64,000 nt of DNA from Amaricoccus macauensis_A (GCF_049800915.1 NZ_JBNAFY010000003.1:557463-621462); one strand, 5' to 3'. Positions 17,178 through 25,414 are shown, counted from the stretch's first letter. The notes: a model not told the origin generated them from the sequence alone. Made by a program: numbers and translations.

Positions 17178-18088
17178 GCCGGATTCACTCCAATCCCTGG
17201 CGCCGCGGGCGTCACACGCTCCAGGTCTCTATGTCTTGTAGACACTTGCCACCCCTCGCGCGCAAGCGTTTTCGCAAGTGTCTCGACCAATGTAACCGAG
17301 CGATGTCGACCGCCCGTACAGCCGAGGCCGAGACTGAAGTAACTTTTGCCTTCCATACGGTAGGCTGGCAAGAGAAACCGAAGAAGGTCCAGCAGCTTCT
17401 CGTAGAAAGGGTTAAAACTCGGGTCCGCCTTGACGAAGTTCTGCACCGCCTCGCAGCGCCCATCCTGAGGTCGAAGCTCGGGATCCCAATGCGGATTTCG
17501 CAGAAAGCGAACGTCGATCACCATGTCGATCCCGCGGGGGGTTCCCCTCTTGTAGGAAAAGGATTCGAGCCCCACCACCAGCTCCCCGGTCTTGGCACCG
17601 GAACCGAAAAGACGCCCCATTTCGGCCCGGAGATCATGCGGAGTGAGGCCACTCGTATCGATCAGGACATCCGCCCGTGACTTCAGCGGGGCGAGTAACC
17701 CTATCTCACGTTCGATTCCCACACGGGGCGACTCGCTTGGGCTCAGCGGATGTCTTCTGCGTGTTTCGTTGTAGCGTCTGATGAGGGTGCTGGCATCGCA
17801 CTCGAGATAGGTCAGGACGGATTTCACGTCCGCCTCACGCTCCACCCGTTCGATCGTGTCCATCAGCCGGTCGACGGCGAAGTCCCGGTTGCGCGGATCA
17901 ATTCCCACGACAACGGGCCGACCCAGCGGCGGACCCGCGAAGAGCCGGGGCATGAGAGAGATCGGCATGTTGTCGATCGCCTCAAACCCGAGATCCTCAA
18001 GCGCACCGATAGCCGTCGAACGGCCGGAACCTGCCGGTCCCGTAACCACCACGATTTCATTCTTCCGACCGGGATCGCTTCCGGACAA
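17174..18088 (-). CDS. rapZ: RapZ-type P-loop nucleotide-binding protein
   Basis: The 304-residue protein belongs to the RapZ (YvcJ) family. In E. coli RapZ is an RNase E adaptor for GlmY/GlmZ small RNAs that tunes glucosamine-6-phosphate synthesis; in alphaproteobacteria the role is less clear. The P-loop reads VVVTGPAGSGRSTAIGALED near residue 14-33, with Arg in place of the usual Walker Lys. The DNMP motif follows, and the C-terminal domain ends with FSLGLGCTGGRHRSV, the conserved UDP-sugar/RNA-binding signature. The start looks like TTG at 18088 with CAGGTG upstream and is uncertain. It lies between hprK and the EIIA gene. Confidence 0.92.
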   Translation of the reverse strand: MSGSDPGRKNEIVVVTGPAGSGRSTAIGALEDLGFEAIDNMPISLMPRLFAGPPLGRPVVVGIDPRNRDFAVDRLMDTIERVEREADVKSVLTYLECDASTLIRRYNETRRRHPLSPSESPRVGIEREIGLLAPLKSRADVLIDTSGLTPHDLRAEMGRLFGSGAKTGELVVGLESFSYKRGTPRGIDMVIDVRFLRNPHWDPELRPQDGRCEAVQNFVKADPSFNPFYEKLLDLLRFLLPAYRMEGKSYFSLGLGCTGGRHRSVTLVETLAKTLAREGWQVSTRHRDLERVTPAAPGIGVNPA

Positions 18089-18121
18089 ATTACACCTGCC
18101 CTTTGCGCAGTACTTCTGACG

Positions 18122-18541
18122 TCAAGTAGCCACCTTTCTGCCCTCTTGGAGCAAGATTGCCAGAATTGCATCCATATTTGGAACGTCCCGTCCGGAAATC
18201 AACTCAAGTTCACATCCCATGATGGTGATGCAGCGGTCCTGTGGCAGTCGTGCCTCAGGCCGCGTATCGAGATCGACCGCCAGGACGATCCGCGCCGAGG
18301 ACACCGGGTCCACCTGGAGCAACCCGACGCCACGCGCTTCGATCAGACCGGCGATCTGGCCAGGCGCGGTTGCCATGAGCACGCCGTCCGCACGAGCCTC
18401 CAGAATGACACGGTCATCCGAGACAAGCCGCGCACCGAGCGCCATGAGACGCAGCGCAAGGCCGGACTTTCCCGCCCCGGACTTCCCCAGAACGAGCAGA
18501 CCGCGCCCCTCCATGGACACTGCACTGGCATGCAGGATCAC
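18122..18541 (-). CDS. hprK: HPr kinase/phosphorylase, short alphaproteobacterial form
   Basis: This protein is the catalytic domain of HPr kinase/phosphorylase, lacking the N-terminal domain of Gram-positive enzymes, as is normal in alphaproteobacteria. The Walker A loop is VLGKSGAGKSGLALRLMALG, followed by LVSDDRV. The later IAGLIEARGVGLLQ matches the HprK signature, and the C-terminus has the GRDVPNMDAILA segment. It would phosphorylate Ser45 of the HPr encoded in the same operon. I prefer the GTG at 18541 (139 residues) because GGGGGAGG lies seven bases upstream; a GTG at 18592 in the same frame is possible but lacks good spacing. The two-component genes chvI and chvG, commonly upstream, are absent. 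Confidence 0.9.
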   Translation of the reverse strand: MILHASAVSMEGRGLLVLGKSGAGKSGLALRLMALGARLVSDDRVILEARADGVLMATAPGQIAGLIEARGVGLLQVDPVSSARIVLAVDLDTRPEARLPQDRCITIMGCELELISGRDVPNMDAILAILLQEGRKVAT

Positions 18542-18689
18542 GCCTCGCCCTCCCCCTCTCGAAAAGCACCCCACGACATTTATGCAGGACACCCTTTCAT
18601 TTTTCTTGGCCGTGAACGCAAACGAAAGCCAAAATCAACACAATCCAACACATTAACGACGTTTTTTTGGGGTCCGGCGCGATTTGGCT

Positions 18690-18707
18690 GTTTGCAGCGA
18701 AGCAAAC
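18690..18707. promoter_or_regulatory. inverted repeat GTTTGC-N6-GCAAAC upstream of pckA
   Basis: GTTTGC at 18690-18695 and GCAAAC at 18702-18707 are exact inverted repeats with a six-base centre, in the spacer shared by pckA and hprK. TTTGC/GCAAA half-sites resemble those of ScfR/RamB-type acetate and propionate regulators, which makes it a plausible control site for a gluconeogenic gene. A TATAGA hexamer follows at 18723-18728. The link to any regulator is inference. Confidence 0.4.
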
Positions 18708-18832
18708 TCACTGCGTCCATGTTATAGATCCTTCACGATAACACCATCTCGCAGGTGCGAGACGTGGGGCCGCAAACGAGGGGGGAACCTGTCTGTGGCG
18801 CACGCAGAACAAAGTCAGGAGTTGGGAGACAC

Positions 18833-20437
18833 ATGGCAACCACGACGGTCAATCCGGACATGACGCTGGAGGCGCAAGGCTTCACCGGAGTTGCGAAGGT
18901 TCACTACAATCTCCTCGAACCCGCGATCATCCAGGAATCGATCAAGCGCGGCGAGGGTGAGCTTGGTCAAGGCGGGACAATCCTGGTCAGCACGGGCAAG
19001 CATACCGGCCGCTCACCGCAGGACAAGTTCGTTGTGCGCGAAGCTTCCGTCGAAGACACGATCTGGTGGGAAAACAACAAGCCGATGGCGGCCGACAAGT
19101 TCGCCATCCTGAAGGCTGACATGCTCGAACATATCAAGGGCAACGAGCTTTTCGTCCAGGATCTCTACGCCGGCGCCGACGCGGATCATCGCCTGAACGT
19201 GCGGATGGTCACCGAGCTTGCCTGGCACAATCTCTTCATCCGCCACCTGCTGCGCCGGCCCGACGCATCCGAACTCGCGACCTTCCTGCCCGAGTTCACC
19301 GTGCTCAACTGCCCGAGCTTCAAGGCCGATCCCGAACGCCACGGCTGCCGCACCGAAACCGTGATCGCCATCTCGTTCGAGCAGAAGCTCGTTCTGATCG
19401 GTGGCTCGGAATATGCCGGCGAGAACAAGAAGTCCGTCTTCTCGATCATGAACTACCTCATGCCCGACCAGGACGTGATGCCGATGCACTGCTCGGCCAA
19501 CCACGCACCTGGCAACCCGGATGACGTGGCGGTCTTCTTCGGCCTGTCCGGCACCGGCAAGACCACGCTTTCCGCCGATCCCAACCGTGTTCTGATCGGC
19601 GACGACGAGCATGGATGGTCCGAGACCGGAACCTTCAATTTCGAAGGCGGCTGCTATGCCAAAACCATCAATCTCTCGGCCGAAGCCGAGCCGGAGATCT
19701 ATGGCACCACCACCCGTTTCGGCACGGTGATCGAGAACATGGTGTATGACGAATACACCAAGGAGCTCGACTTCGAGGATGACAGCCTCACCGCGAACAT
19801 GCGCTGCGCGTACCCGCTGGAAGCCATCTCGAACGCTTCCGAGACGGCGCGCGGCGGCATCCCGAAGAACATCATCATGCTGACCTGCGACGCGTTCGGG
19901 GTTCTTCCGCCGATTGCGAAGCTGACACCCGGTCAAGCGATGTATCACTTCCTGTCGGGCTTCACTTCCAAGGTGGCCGGCACCGAGCGCGGCGTCACCG
20001 AACCTCAGCCGACCTTCTCGACCTGCTTCGGCGCTCCCTTCATGCCCCGCCGCCCGGAAGCCTACGGCGCGATGCTGCGGGACAAGATCGCCAAACACGG
20101 CGCAACCTGCTGGCTGGTCAACACCGGCTGGTCGGGCGGTGCCTATGGCGAAGGCAAGCGGATGCCGATCAAGGCGACCCGCGCATTGCTCACCGCGGCC
20201 CTCGACGGCTCCCTGGCGAACGCACAGTTCCGCGTGGATCCGAATTTCGGCTTTGAAGTGCCCGTCTCGGCCCATGACGTCGATGCGGCGCTGCTCAACC
20301 CGCGCAGCACCTGGGCCGATCCGGCAGCCTACGACGCCCAGGCCGCGAAGCTCGTGGCGATGTTCTCCGAGAACTTCGCACAGTATGAGCCCTTCGTCGG
20401 CGATGACGTGATGGCGGCTGCGATCAAGGCCGCCTGA
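18833..20437 (+). CDS. pckA: phosphoenolpyruvate carboxykinase (ATP)
   Basis: The 534-residue enzyme converts oxaloacetate plus ATP to phosphoenolpyruvate, CO2 and ADP, the entry step of gluconeogenesis. Motifs seen are LVSTGKHTGRSPQDKF near residue 52, the kinase-1a P-loop GLSGTGKTTLSADP from residue 237, GDDEHGW near 258, and the ATP-binding region with NTGWSGGAYGEGKRM near 430. Length is normal. The ATG at 18833 has GGGAG seven bases upstream; the frame extends to 18755 without family similarity. It is divergent from the hprK-rapZ-EIIA-HPr cluster, and a hairpin terminator follows. Confidence 0.97.
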   Translation: MATTTVNPDMTLEAQGFTGVAKVHYNLLEPAIIQESIKRGEGELGQGGTILVSTGKHTGRSPQDKFVVREASVEDTIWWENNKPMAADKFAILKADMLEHIKGNELFVQDLYAGADADHRLNVRMVTELAWHNLFIRHLLRRPDASELATFLPEFTVLNCPSFKADPERHGCRTETVIAISFEQKLVLIGGSEYAGENKKSVFSIMNYLMPDQDVMPMHCSANHAPGNPDDVAVFFGLSGTGKTTLSADPNRVLIGDDEHGWSETGTFNFEGGCYAKTINLSAEAEPEIYGTTTRFGTVIENMVYDEYTKELDFEDDSLTANMRCAYPLEAISNASETARGGIPKNIIMLTCDAFGVLPPIAKLTPGQAMYHFLSGFTSKVAGTERGVTEPQPTFSTCFGAPFMPRRPEAYGAMLRDKIAKHGATCWLVNTGWSGGAYGEGKRMPIKATRALLTAALDGSLANAQFRVDPNFGFEVPVSAHDVDAALLNPRSTWADPAAYDAQAAKLVAMFSENFAQYEPFVGDDVMAAAIKAA

Positions 20438-20461
20438 TCCGAACAGGAACAAGACCGGAAA

Positions 20462-20489
20462 CCACCCGTCCTTCTAGACGGGTGGCTTT
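20462..20489 (+). terminator. pckA terminator hairpin
   Basis: CCACCCGTC (20462-20470) and GACGGGTGG (20477-20485) form a perfect 9-bp stem with a six-base loop, followed by CTTT. It lies 25 bases after the pckA stop and just before the end of the convergent TauE/SafE gene, so it may act in both directions. Confidence 0.7.
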
Positions 20490-20499
20490 CATGCCGAAG

Positions 20500-21279
20500 C
20501 TACCCGAAGGCCGCTCGGCGCAGCAGGTTGAGCCCCGCCGCCACCAGCACCCAGAGCGTTACCTTCCGGAAGACCGCCTGGTCGAGCCGGTCCTGCACCT
20601 TGTAGCCCAGGAACATCGCCGCCATCGTCGGCAGGATGAGCCAGAACGATACAGGCAGCGTCACGTTGTTGAGCACGCCGGACTTACTGTGGGCCAGCGT
20701 CAGGATGACTGACCCAACTCCGTAGACCAGCGCCTGCACGCGCACCATTTCGGCCTTGGGGATGTGTCGCGCGATGAGATACATCACTACCGGCGGGCCC
20801 CAGACGCCCGAAATACCGCCGAAGAAACCCGCCACGAGACCCACACCGGTTTCCACCCGCTCCAGGTGGTGATCCGGCAATCTCGGTTGCCAGCCAAAGG
20901 ACTGCGACAGGCCGAAGAGAGTGATGGTGATCCCGAGCAATGCAAAAAAGAATGCATCCGGAAGTGCCACGACGAGCTGTGCAGATACCGCGATCATGAT
21001 GCACGTGAAGAGCACGAGCCGCCAATAGCGCCTGAGACTCGTCATCGCGGCGTCCAGGCCATTGCGTAGCGCCTGAAGGACGTTGGAAACCAGCGTTGGC
21101 AGTATCAGCAGCGCGAGGGCCGTCTCATATGGCAGAAAGGATGCCATTGCGCTCAGGGCAACGAGCGGCAAGGCGAAGCCGACCACGCCTTTGGTAAACC
21201 CACCCGCCCCAAGCGAAAAGGCCGCTCCGATGAGCGCCGTCACCCCGAAAGCCTCTAGAAATCCGTCAAGACCGAGCAT
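20500..21279 (-). CDS. TauE/SafE family sulfite/organosulfur exporter-like protein
   Basis: The 259-residue membrane protein belongs to the TauE/SafE (DUF81) family, implicated in export of sulfite, sulfoacetate or related anions. About eight helices are visible, with GAAFSLGAGGFTKGVVGFALPL near residue 20 and FFGGISGVWGPPVVMYLIA near 155, the duplicated family signature. I chose the ATG at 21279 (MLGLDGFLEAFG) because GGGGGAG precedes it; the frame extends to 21312. It is convergent with pckA. Substrate is not predictable, and no sulfonate-degradation gene lies nearby. Confidence 0.9.
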   Translation of the reverse strand: MLGLDGFLEAFGVTALIGAAFSLGAGGFTKGVVGFALPLVALSAMASFLPYETALALLILPTLVSNVLQALRNGLDAAMTSLRRYWRLVLFTCIMIAVSAQLVVALPDAFFFALLGITITLFGLSQSFGWQPRLPDHHLERVETGVGLVAGFFGGISGVWGPPVVMYLIARHIPKAEMVRVQALVYGVGSVILTLAHSKSGVLNNVTLPVSFWLILPTMAAMFLGYKVQDRLDQAVFRKVTLWVLVAAGLNLLRRAAFG

Positions 21280-21401
21280 GGCTCCCCCGTTCGGGCCATG
21301 GTCTCGGCCCACCGGGTGTCGTCCCTACAGCGCAACCAGAACTTTGGCGAGCCGGAAACGATAAGCTAATAATCTTACTCAATGTGCGACCATCGTATTG
21401 C

Positions 21402-21417
21402 ATTCTTGCGCAAGAAT
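21402..21417. promoter_or_regulatory. perfect 16-bp palindrome upstream of mcd
   Basis: ATTCTTGCGCAAGAAT at 21402-21417 equals its own reverse complement. It lies about 100 bases before the mcd start codon and is immediately followed by TTGACA (21417-21422), a perfect -35 hexamer overlapping its last base. An operator touching the -35 would fit repression. TTGC/GCAA half-sites recall ScfR-type regulators of acyl-CoA genes; this is an inference. Confidence 0.5.
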
Positions 21418-21515
21418 TGACATTGAGGCATGAAAGACTAGCCTCAGCGCAACTGCAAAATACGATTCGGCGGTGCAGCACATGCGTCATCGCCCAACCG
21501 AAAGGCATCGTGTAA

Positions 21516-23213
21516 ATGAACCAGGCTGCCCGAACCCTGCCGACCGAAGCGCCGCTCATGGCGGATCTCCTGCCGAGATGCGAGGAGGCCGCGGAGGCCG
21601 CCGCCGCCCTGCTCTCCGTGGCGCAAAGCAAGCTCGGCAACCGGCTGTCCTCCGAAGATGGTCGGATCTCCAACAAGGCGCTTGAAGCCGACCAGTCCGC
21701 GGCGCACGCGCTCGCCTGGATCGCGACCTATGTCGAAAGCCTCAAGGAAATGCTCGGCTGGGCGAAGAAGCTCGATGCGGAAGACAAGCTGGGCGAAATG
21801 GAGAGCCTGATCCTCCAGATCGCGTTCGGCGAGTATCTCTGGCAGCTCTACGGCGGCATCCCGATGTCCCAGGGCGAGATCGCCCGCCCCCAGGCCGTCG
21901 GTCTTACCCAGGAAGACCAGAAGATCCTCATGCAGCCTGCGGTTGTCGCGCTCACGGAAGGTGGCAACACCGACGCCGCGCGCAAGCGACTGGTTGATCT
22001 GATGATCCAGCAGGACGGGGCCGCCAGCTTCGGCGCCACCGGTCTTGACGAAGAATACGAGATGATCCGGGACCAGTTCCGCCGCTTTGCGGACGACAAG
22101 GTGGTGCCTTATGCCCACGAATGGCACCTCAAGGATGACCTGATCCCGATGGAAGTGCTCGAGGAGATGGGCGAACTCGGCGTCTTCGGCCTTACCATTC
22201 CCGAGGAATACGGCGGCTTCGGAATGTCCAAGACCTCCATGTGCGTGGTCTCGGAAGAGCTTTCGCGCGGTTATATCGGCGTGGGCTCGCTGGGCACCCG
22301 CTCGGAGATCGCGGCCGAACTGATCCTCTGCGGCGGCACCGAGGAGCAGAAGCACGAGTGGCTGCCCAAGATCGCCTCGGCCGAGATCCTCCCTACGGCA
22401 GTCTTCACCGAGCCCAATACCGGTTCCGACCTCGGCAGCCTGCGCACCCGCGCCAGGAAGGAAGGCGAGGATTACGTCGTCACCGGCAACAAGACATGGA
22501 TCACCCATGCCGCCCGCGCCGATGTGATGACCCTTCTCGTCCGCACCGACCCCACGACCGACAACTACTCCGGCCTCTCGATGTTCCTCGCACCAAAGCC
22601 GCGCGGAACCGACGAGACCCCCTTCCCGGCCGAGGGCATGACCGGGGGCGAGATCGAGGTGCTGGGCTATCGTGGCATGAAGGAATACGAGCTCGGCTTC
22701 GACGGCTTCAAGGTGCCGGCCGCGAACCTGCTTGGCGGCGTCGAGGGCCAGGGCTTCAAGCAGCTCATGCAGACCTTCGAAAGCGCCCGCATCCAGACGG
22801 CTGCTCGTGCGATCGGCGTGGCCCAGTCCGCCATGGAGCTCGGAATGCGCTATGCGCAGGAGCGCAAGCAGTTCGGCAAGGCGCTCATCAATTTCCCTCG
22901 CGTCTATTCCAAGCTTGCCATGATGGCGGTGGAGATCATGGTTGCACGCCAGCTGACCTACTTCTCGGCCCGCGAGAAGGACGAGGACCGTCGCTGCGAT
23001 CTCGAGGCAGGCATGGCGAAGCTCCTCGGCGCACGTATCGCCTGGGCTTGCGCTGACAATGCGCTCCAGATCCACGGCGGCAACGGTTTCGCGCTGGAAT
23101 ACCCGGTGAGCCGCGTGCTCTGCGACGCCCGCATCCTCAACATCTTCGAGGGTGCCGCGGAAATCCAGGCACAGGTCATTGCCCGCCGCCTGCTCGAAAC
23201 CCGCAAGAAGTAG
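21516..23213 (+). CDS. mcd: (2S)-methylsuccinyl-CoA dehydrogenase
   Basis: This 565-residue FAD enzyme oxidises (2S)-methylsuccinyl-CoA to mesaconyl-CoA in the ethylmalonyl-CoA pathway for acetate assimilation. The acyl-CoA dehydrogenase core starts near residue 165; it shows YGGFGMSKTSM, FTEPNTGSDLGSLRTRA, KTWITHAARAD and QIHGGNGFALEYPVSR. The catalytic Glu is in ARILNIFEGAAEIQ near the end. The extra N-terminal domain of about 160 residues, with LPRCEEAAEAAAALLSVAQS and LYGGIPMSQGE, distinguishes Mcd from ordinary acyl-CoA dehydrogenases of about 385 residues. No isobutyryl- or butyryl-CoA enzyme has this extension. The crotonyl-CoA carboxylase and mutase genes are not in the window. Confidence 0.92.
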   Translation: MNQAARTLPTEAPLMADLLPRCEEAAEAAAALLSVAQSKLGNRLSSEDGRISNKALEADQSAAHALAWIATYVESLKEMLGWAKKLDAEDKLGEMESLILQIAFGEYLWQLYGGIPMSQGEIARPQAVGLTQEDQKILMQPAVVALTEGGNTDAARKRLVDLMIQQDGAASFGATGLDEEYEMIRDQFRRFADDKVVPYAHEWHLKDDLIPMEVLEEMGELGVFGLTIPEEYGGFGMSKTSMCVVSEELSRGYIGVGSLGTRSEIAAELILCGGTEEQKHEWLPKIASAEILPTAVFTEPNTGSDLGSLRTRARKEGEDYVVTGNKTWITHAARADVMTLLVRTDPTTDNYSGLSMFLAPKPRGTDETPFPAEGMTGGEIEVLGYRGMKEYELGFDGFKVPAANLLGGVEGQGFKQLMQTFESARIQTAARAIGVAQSAMELGMRYAQERKQFGKALINFPRVYSKLAMMAVEIMVARQLTYFSAREKDEDRRCDLEAGMAKLLGARIAWACADNALQIHGGNGFALEYPVSRVLCDARILNIFEGAAEIQAQVIARRLLETRKK

Positions 23214-23222
23214 GGCGCACCG

Positions 23223-24206
23223 TCAGGCCCGCTTGCGGAACATCCCCGCAAGCGGTGCGATTACCTTCGAGACGATGGGGATCAGCACGAAGCCAAGCGC
23301 AAGGCCAACGATCCCGGCACCCGTTGCACCGACAAGCCAGCCGATGAAACCGCCGATTGCACCGGGCACCGCGTGGCCGACGACCTCGGCCAGATGATGC
23401 ACGAAATGGGCAGGGCCACCAAAACCGAAGACCTCCAGTCCGTGCAGGATGATCCCGCCACCGACCCAGATCATCGCGGCGGTGCCCACGACGGCCAGAG
23501 CCTTCAGAAAACCCGGCATTCCCCGGACAAGCCCGCGCCCGATTGCCCGCGTAAGCCGAGCGAAGATGCCATCGCCTTCACGCTGCGCCATGGCGAGACC
23601 AACGTCATCTGCCTTTACGATCACCGCAACGCCGCCATAGACGATGAAGGTGATGAAGATACCCACAAGCGCCAGCGAAAACGCGCGAACCATGAAACCC
23701 GCATCCGGCATTTCGGCCAGCGCAATGGCCATGATCTCGGCAGAAAGGATGAAATCGGTGCGAATCGCGCTCGAGACCTTCTGATCTTCGAGGCTCGCGG
23801 CATCGGTCGTGGCGTTCGCCACCTTTTCCTCATGGGCGTGGGCGTCATGAGGAAAAAACGTCTCAAAGACCTTCTCGGCCCCCTCATAAGCCAGGTAGCA
23901 CCCGCCGAGCATCAGGAGCGGCGTGATGATCCAGGGCGCGACCACCGCAAGCAGAAGCGCAACAGGCAGAAGAAACAGGAGCTTGTTGCGCAGGGAGCCG
24001 CGCGCGATCTTTGCCACGATCGGCAGTTCCCGCTCGGCCGCGAAACCGGTGACATAGCGCGGCGTGACGGCTGCATCGTCGATCACCACGCCCGCCGATT
24101 TCGTCCCCGCCTTCGCCGCATGACCGATCACATCGTCGATCGAGGCTGCAGCGACCTTCGCAAGCCCGGCCACGTCATCGAGCAACGCAATCAATCCGAC
24201 ACTCAT
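23223..24206 (-). CDS. DUF808 (YedI-type) inner-membrane protein
   Basis: The 327-residue protein matches the DUF808/YedI family of unknown function. The soluble N-terminus SVGLIALLDDVAGLAKVAAASID and the segment DDAAVTPRYVTGFAAERELP near residue 60 are family signatures. About six to seven hydrophobic segments follow, with KVWPPHDAHAHEE-like acidic/His stretch replaced here by ETFFPHDAHAHEEKVA near 115 and GGGIILHGL and VVGHAVPGAIGGFIGW towards the end. Length is normal. The ATG has AAGGA upstream. It is convergent with mcd with a nine-base gap and divergent from ohr. Confidence 0.9.
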   Translation of the reverse strand: MSVGLIALLDDVAGLAKVAAASIDDVIGHAAKAGTKSAGVVIDDAAVTPRYVTGFAAERELPIVAKIARGSLRNKLLFLLPVALLLAVVAPWIITPLLMLGGCYLAYEGAEKVFETFFPHDAHAHEEKVANATTDAASLEDQKVSSAIRTDFILSAEIMAIALAEMPDAGFMVRAFSLALVGIFITFIVYGGVAVIVKADDVGLAMAQREGDGIFARLTRAIGRGLVRGMPGFLKALAVVGTAAMIWVGGGIILHGLEVFGFGGPAHFVHHLAEVVGHAVPGAIGGFIGWLVGATGAGIVGLALGFVLIPIVSKVIAPLAGMFRKRA

Positions 24207-24489
24207 GGGCTGGTTCCTTCCGCCTGTTGCCGCATCATGGATGCGAGTCTGCTCCGAGTCGGGAACCTTATAGCGTCAGGCCCCGGCCAGGACGCAAGGC
24301 TTGGGTGAAACTTGCCCCCCGATCACCAGTTGGAAACGCAGCTTGGCGCTTGGAGTTCCATGGCACCGGGGGTGAACCGCGCGCAATCGAACCTATGTGA
24401 TGAGAACGCGCGTCGGGAATGGCGCGCAGGGCGCAGCCCCGCGAAGTGTCAGGGCAGCCCCGTCAGTATAAGGAAAGAGGAGCGAGACC

Positions 24490-24915
24490 ATGCCTGTAGA
24501 CGTAAAATACAAGACCAGCGCCAAAGCCACCGGCGGCCGCGACGGCCGCTCCGGAACGCTCGACGGCGCGGTGGACGTGAAACTCGCGACACCGAAGGAA
24601 ATGGGCGGTTCGGGCGATGGCGTGAATCCCGAGCAGCTTTTCGCGACCGGCTATGCAGCCTGCTTTCTCGGCGCAATGAAGGCCGTGGCCGCCCAGCAGA
24701 AGGACGTTTCGGTTCCCGCAGAGACCACCGTCACCGCGCATGTGGGGATCGGCCCGCGCTCGGAAGGCGGATTCGGCCTGACGATCGACCTGGAAATCGA
24801 GCTTCCGGGGCTGGAAAAGGACCGGGCACAGAAGCTCGTCGATGATGCCCACCAGGTCTGCCCCTATTCGAATGCCACCCGGAACAACATCGACGTGGGG
24901 CTTTCTCTCGTCTGA
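24490..24915 (+). CDS. ohr: organic hydroperoxide resistance protein (Ohr)
   Basis: The 141-residue peroxidase reduces organic hydroperoxides using two reactive cysteines. They are seen in TGYAACFLGAMK (about residue 58) and DDAHQVCPYSNATRNNID (about residue 122), the exact Ohr pattern, with DGRSGTLDGAVDVKLATPKE at the N-terminus and the conserved NPEQLFA before the first Cys. This separates Ohr from OsmC, whose spacing and length differ slightly. AGGAGCGAGACC stands just before the ATG. In many bacteria ohr is controlled by a neighbouring MarR-type OhrR, but none is seen here. A long hairpin follows 41 bases after the stop. Confidence 0.95.
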   Translation: MPVDVKYKTSAKATGGRDGRSGTLDGAVDVKLATPKEMGGSGDGVNPEQLFATGYAACFLGAMKAVAAQQKDVSVPAETTVTAHVGIGPRSEGGFGLTIDLEIELPGLEKDRAQKLVDDAHQVCPYSNATRNNIDVGLSLV

Positions 24916-25414
24916 TTGACGTCACGCGCTCGCCTGTTCGGGGCGCCGGATACGCGTCGGGGGAGTTCTCCCCTCAAAGAACTCCCCCGACGACTTCGTG
25001 CGGACCATACCCCCAAGTTGGCAGTTCTACCGGAAGGCACGCGACCTCAGACGGACCCCACACCCGTGAGATCGCACCGCTCGTTCCTGGTTGAAAACTG
25101 CCCGTCCGCACATCCCTTCAGTCCGAAGACCGTTGGGGCAAACTCTTGCATCCGTGCTTGTCGGGAAGTCGATGGTGTATAAAGGGGGCTGTTCTGCCCA
25201 AGCCATCGATGGGTGCCACTATGCCAGAAAACGCGGAACAGTCAACGAACATCTCCGTCGCAATTTGTTAAACTGCAATACAATGCAAACACAACTTGTT
25301 AACTACACATATTAACATAGTATAAATTTTGCACAATAGCGTATGTAAATAAAATTGGGGTAAGTATAACGCCTCTCTGAACGAATTGTTTGTCTGCGTG
25401 CTCTATCACACCCC
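24916..25414. other. long intergenic region before the GGDEF-EAL gene
   Basis: I see no convincing gene in this 499-base stretch. The first part holds a strong hairpin (24956-24991). The last 150 bases are strikingly AT-rich: between 25261 and 25380 only 36 of 120 bases are G or C, against a high-GC background. TTGTTAA occurs at 25265-25271 and 25296-25302, 31 bases apart, and a TATAAA hexamer near 25320 could be a -10 for the following gene. A short open frame from 24916 has no family resemblance and no ribosome binding site. Confidence 0.6.
24956..24991 (+). terminator. 14-bp perfect hairpin downstream of ohr
   Basis: GTCGGGGGAGTTCT (24956-24969) pairs perfectly with AGAACTCCCCCGAC (24978-24991) around an eight-base loop. 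The stem is unusually long and stable. No U-tract follows (ACTTCGTG), so it may be a processing or stability element rather than a classical intrinsic terminator. Confidence 0.55.

Noticed and set aside
24916..25182. 88-codon open frame downstream of ohr
   Set aside because: It includes the 14-bp hairpin, lacks a ribosome binding site and shows no family resemblance; likely a chance frame in GC-rich DNA.
25299..25315. TTAA-N9-TTAA resembling a CtrA binding site before the GGDEF-EAL gene
   Set aside because: The full CtrA site requires a seven-base spacer; here it is nine, and the region is so AT-rich that TTAA pairs are expected by chance.
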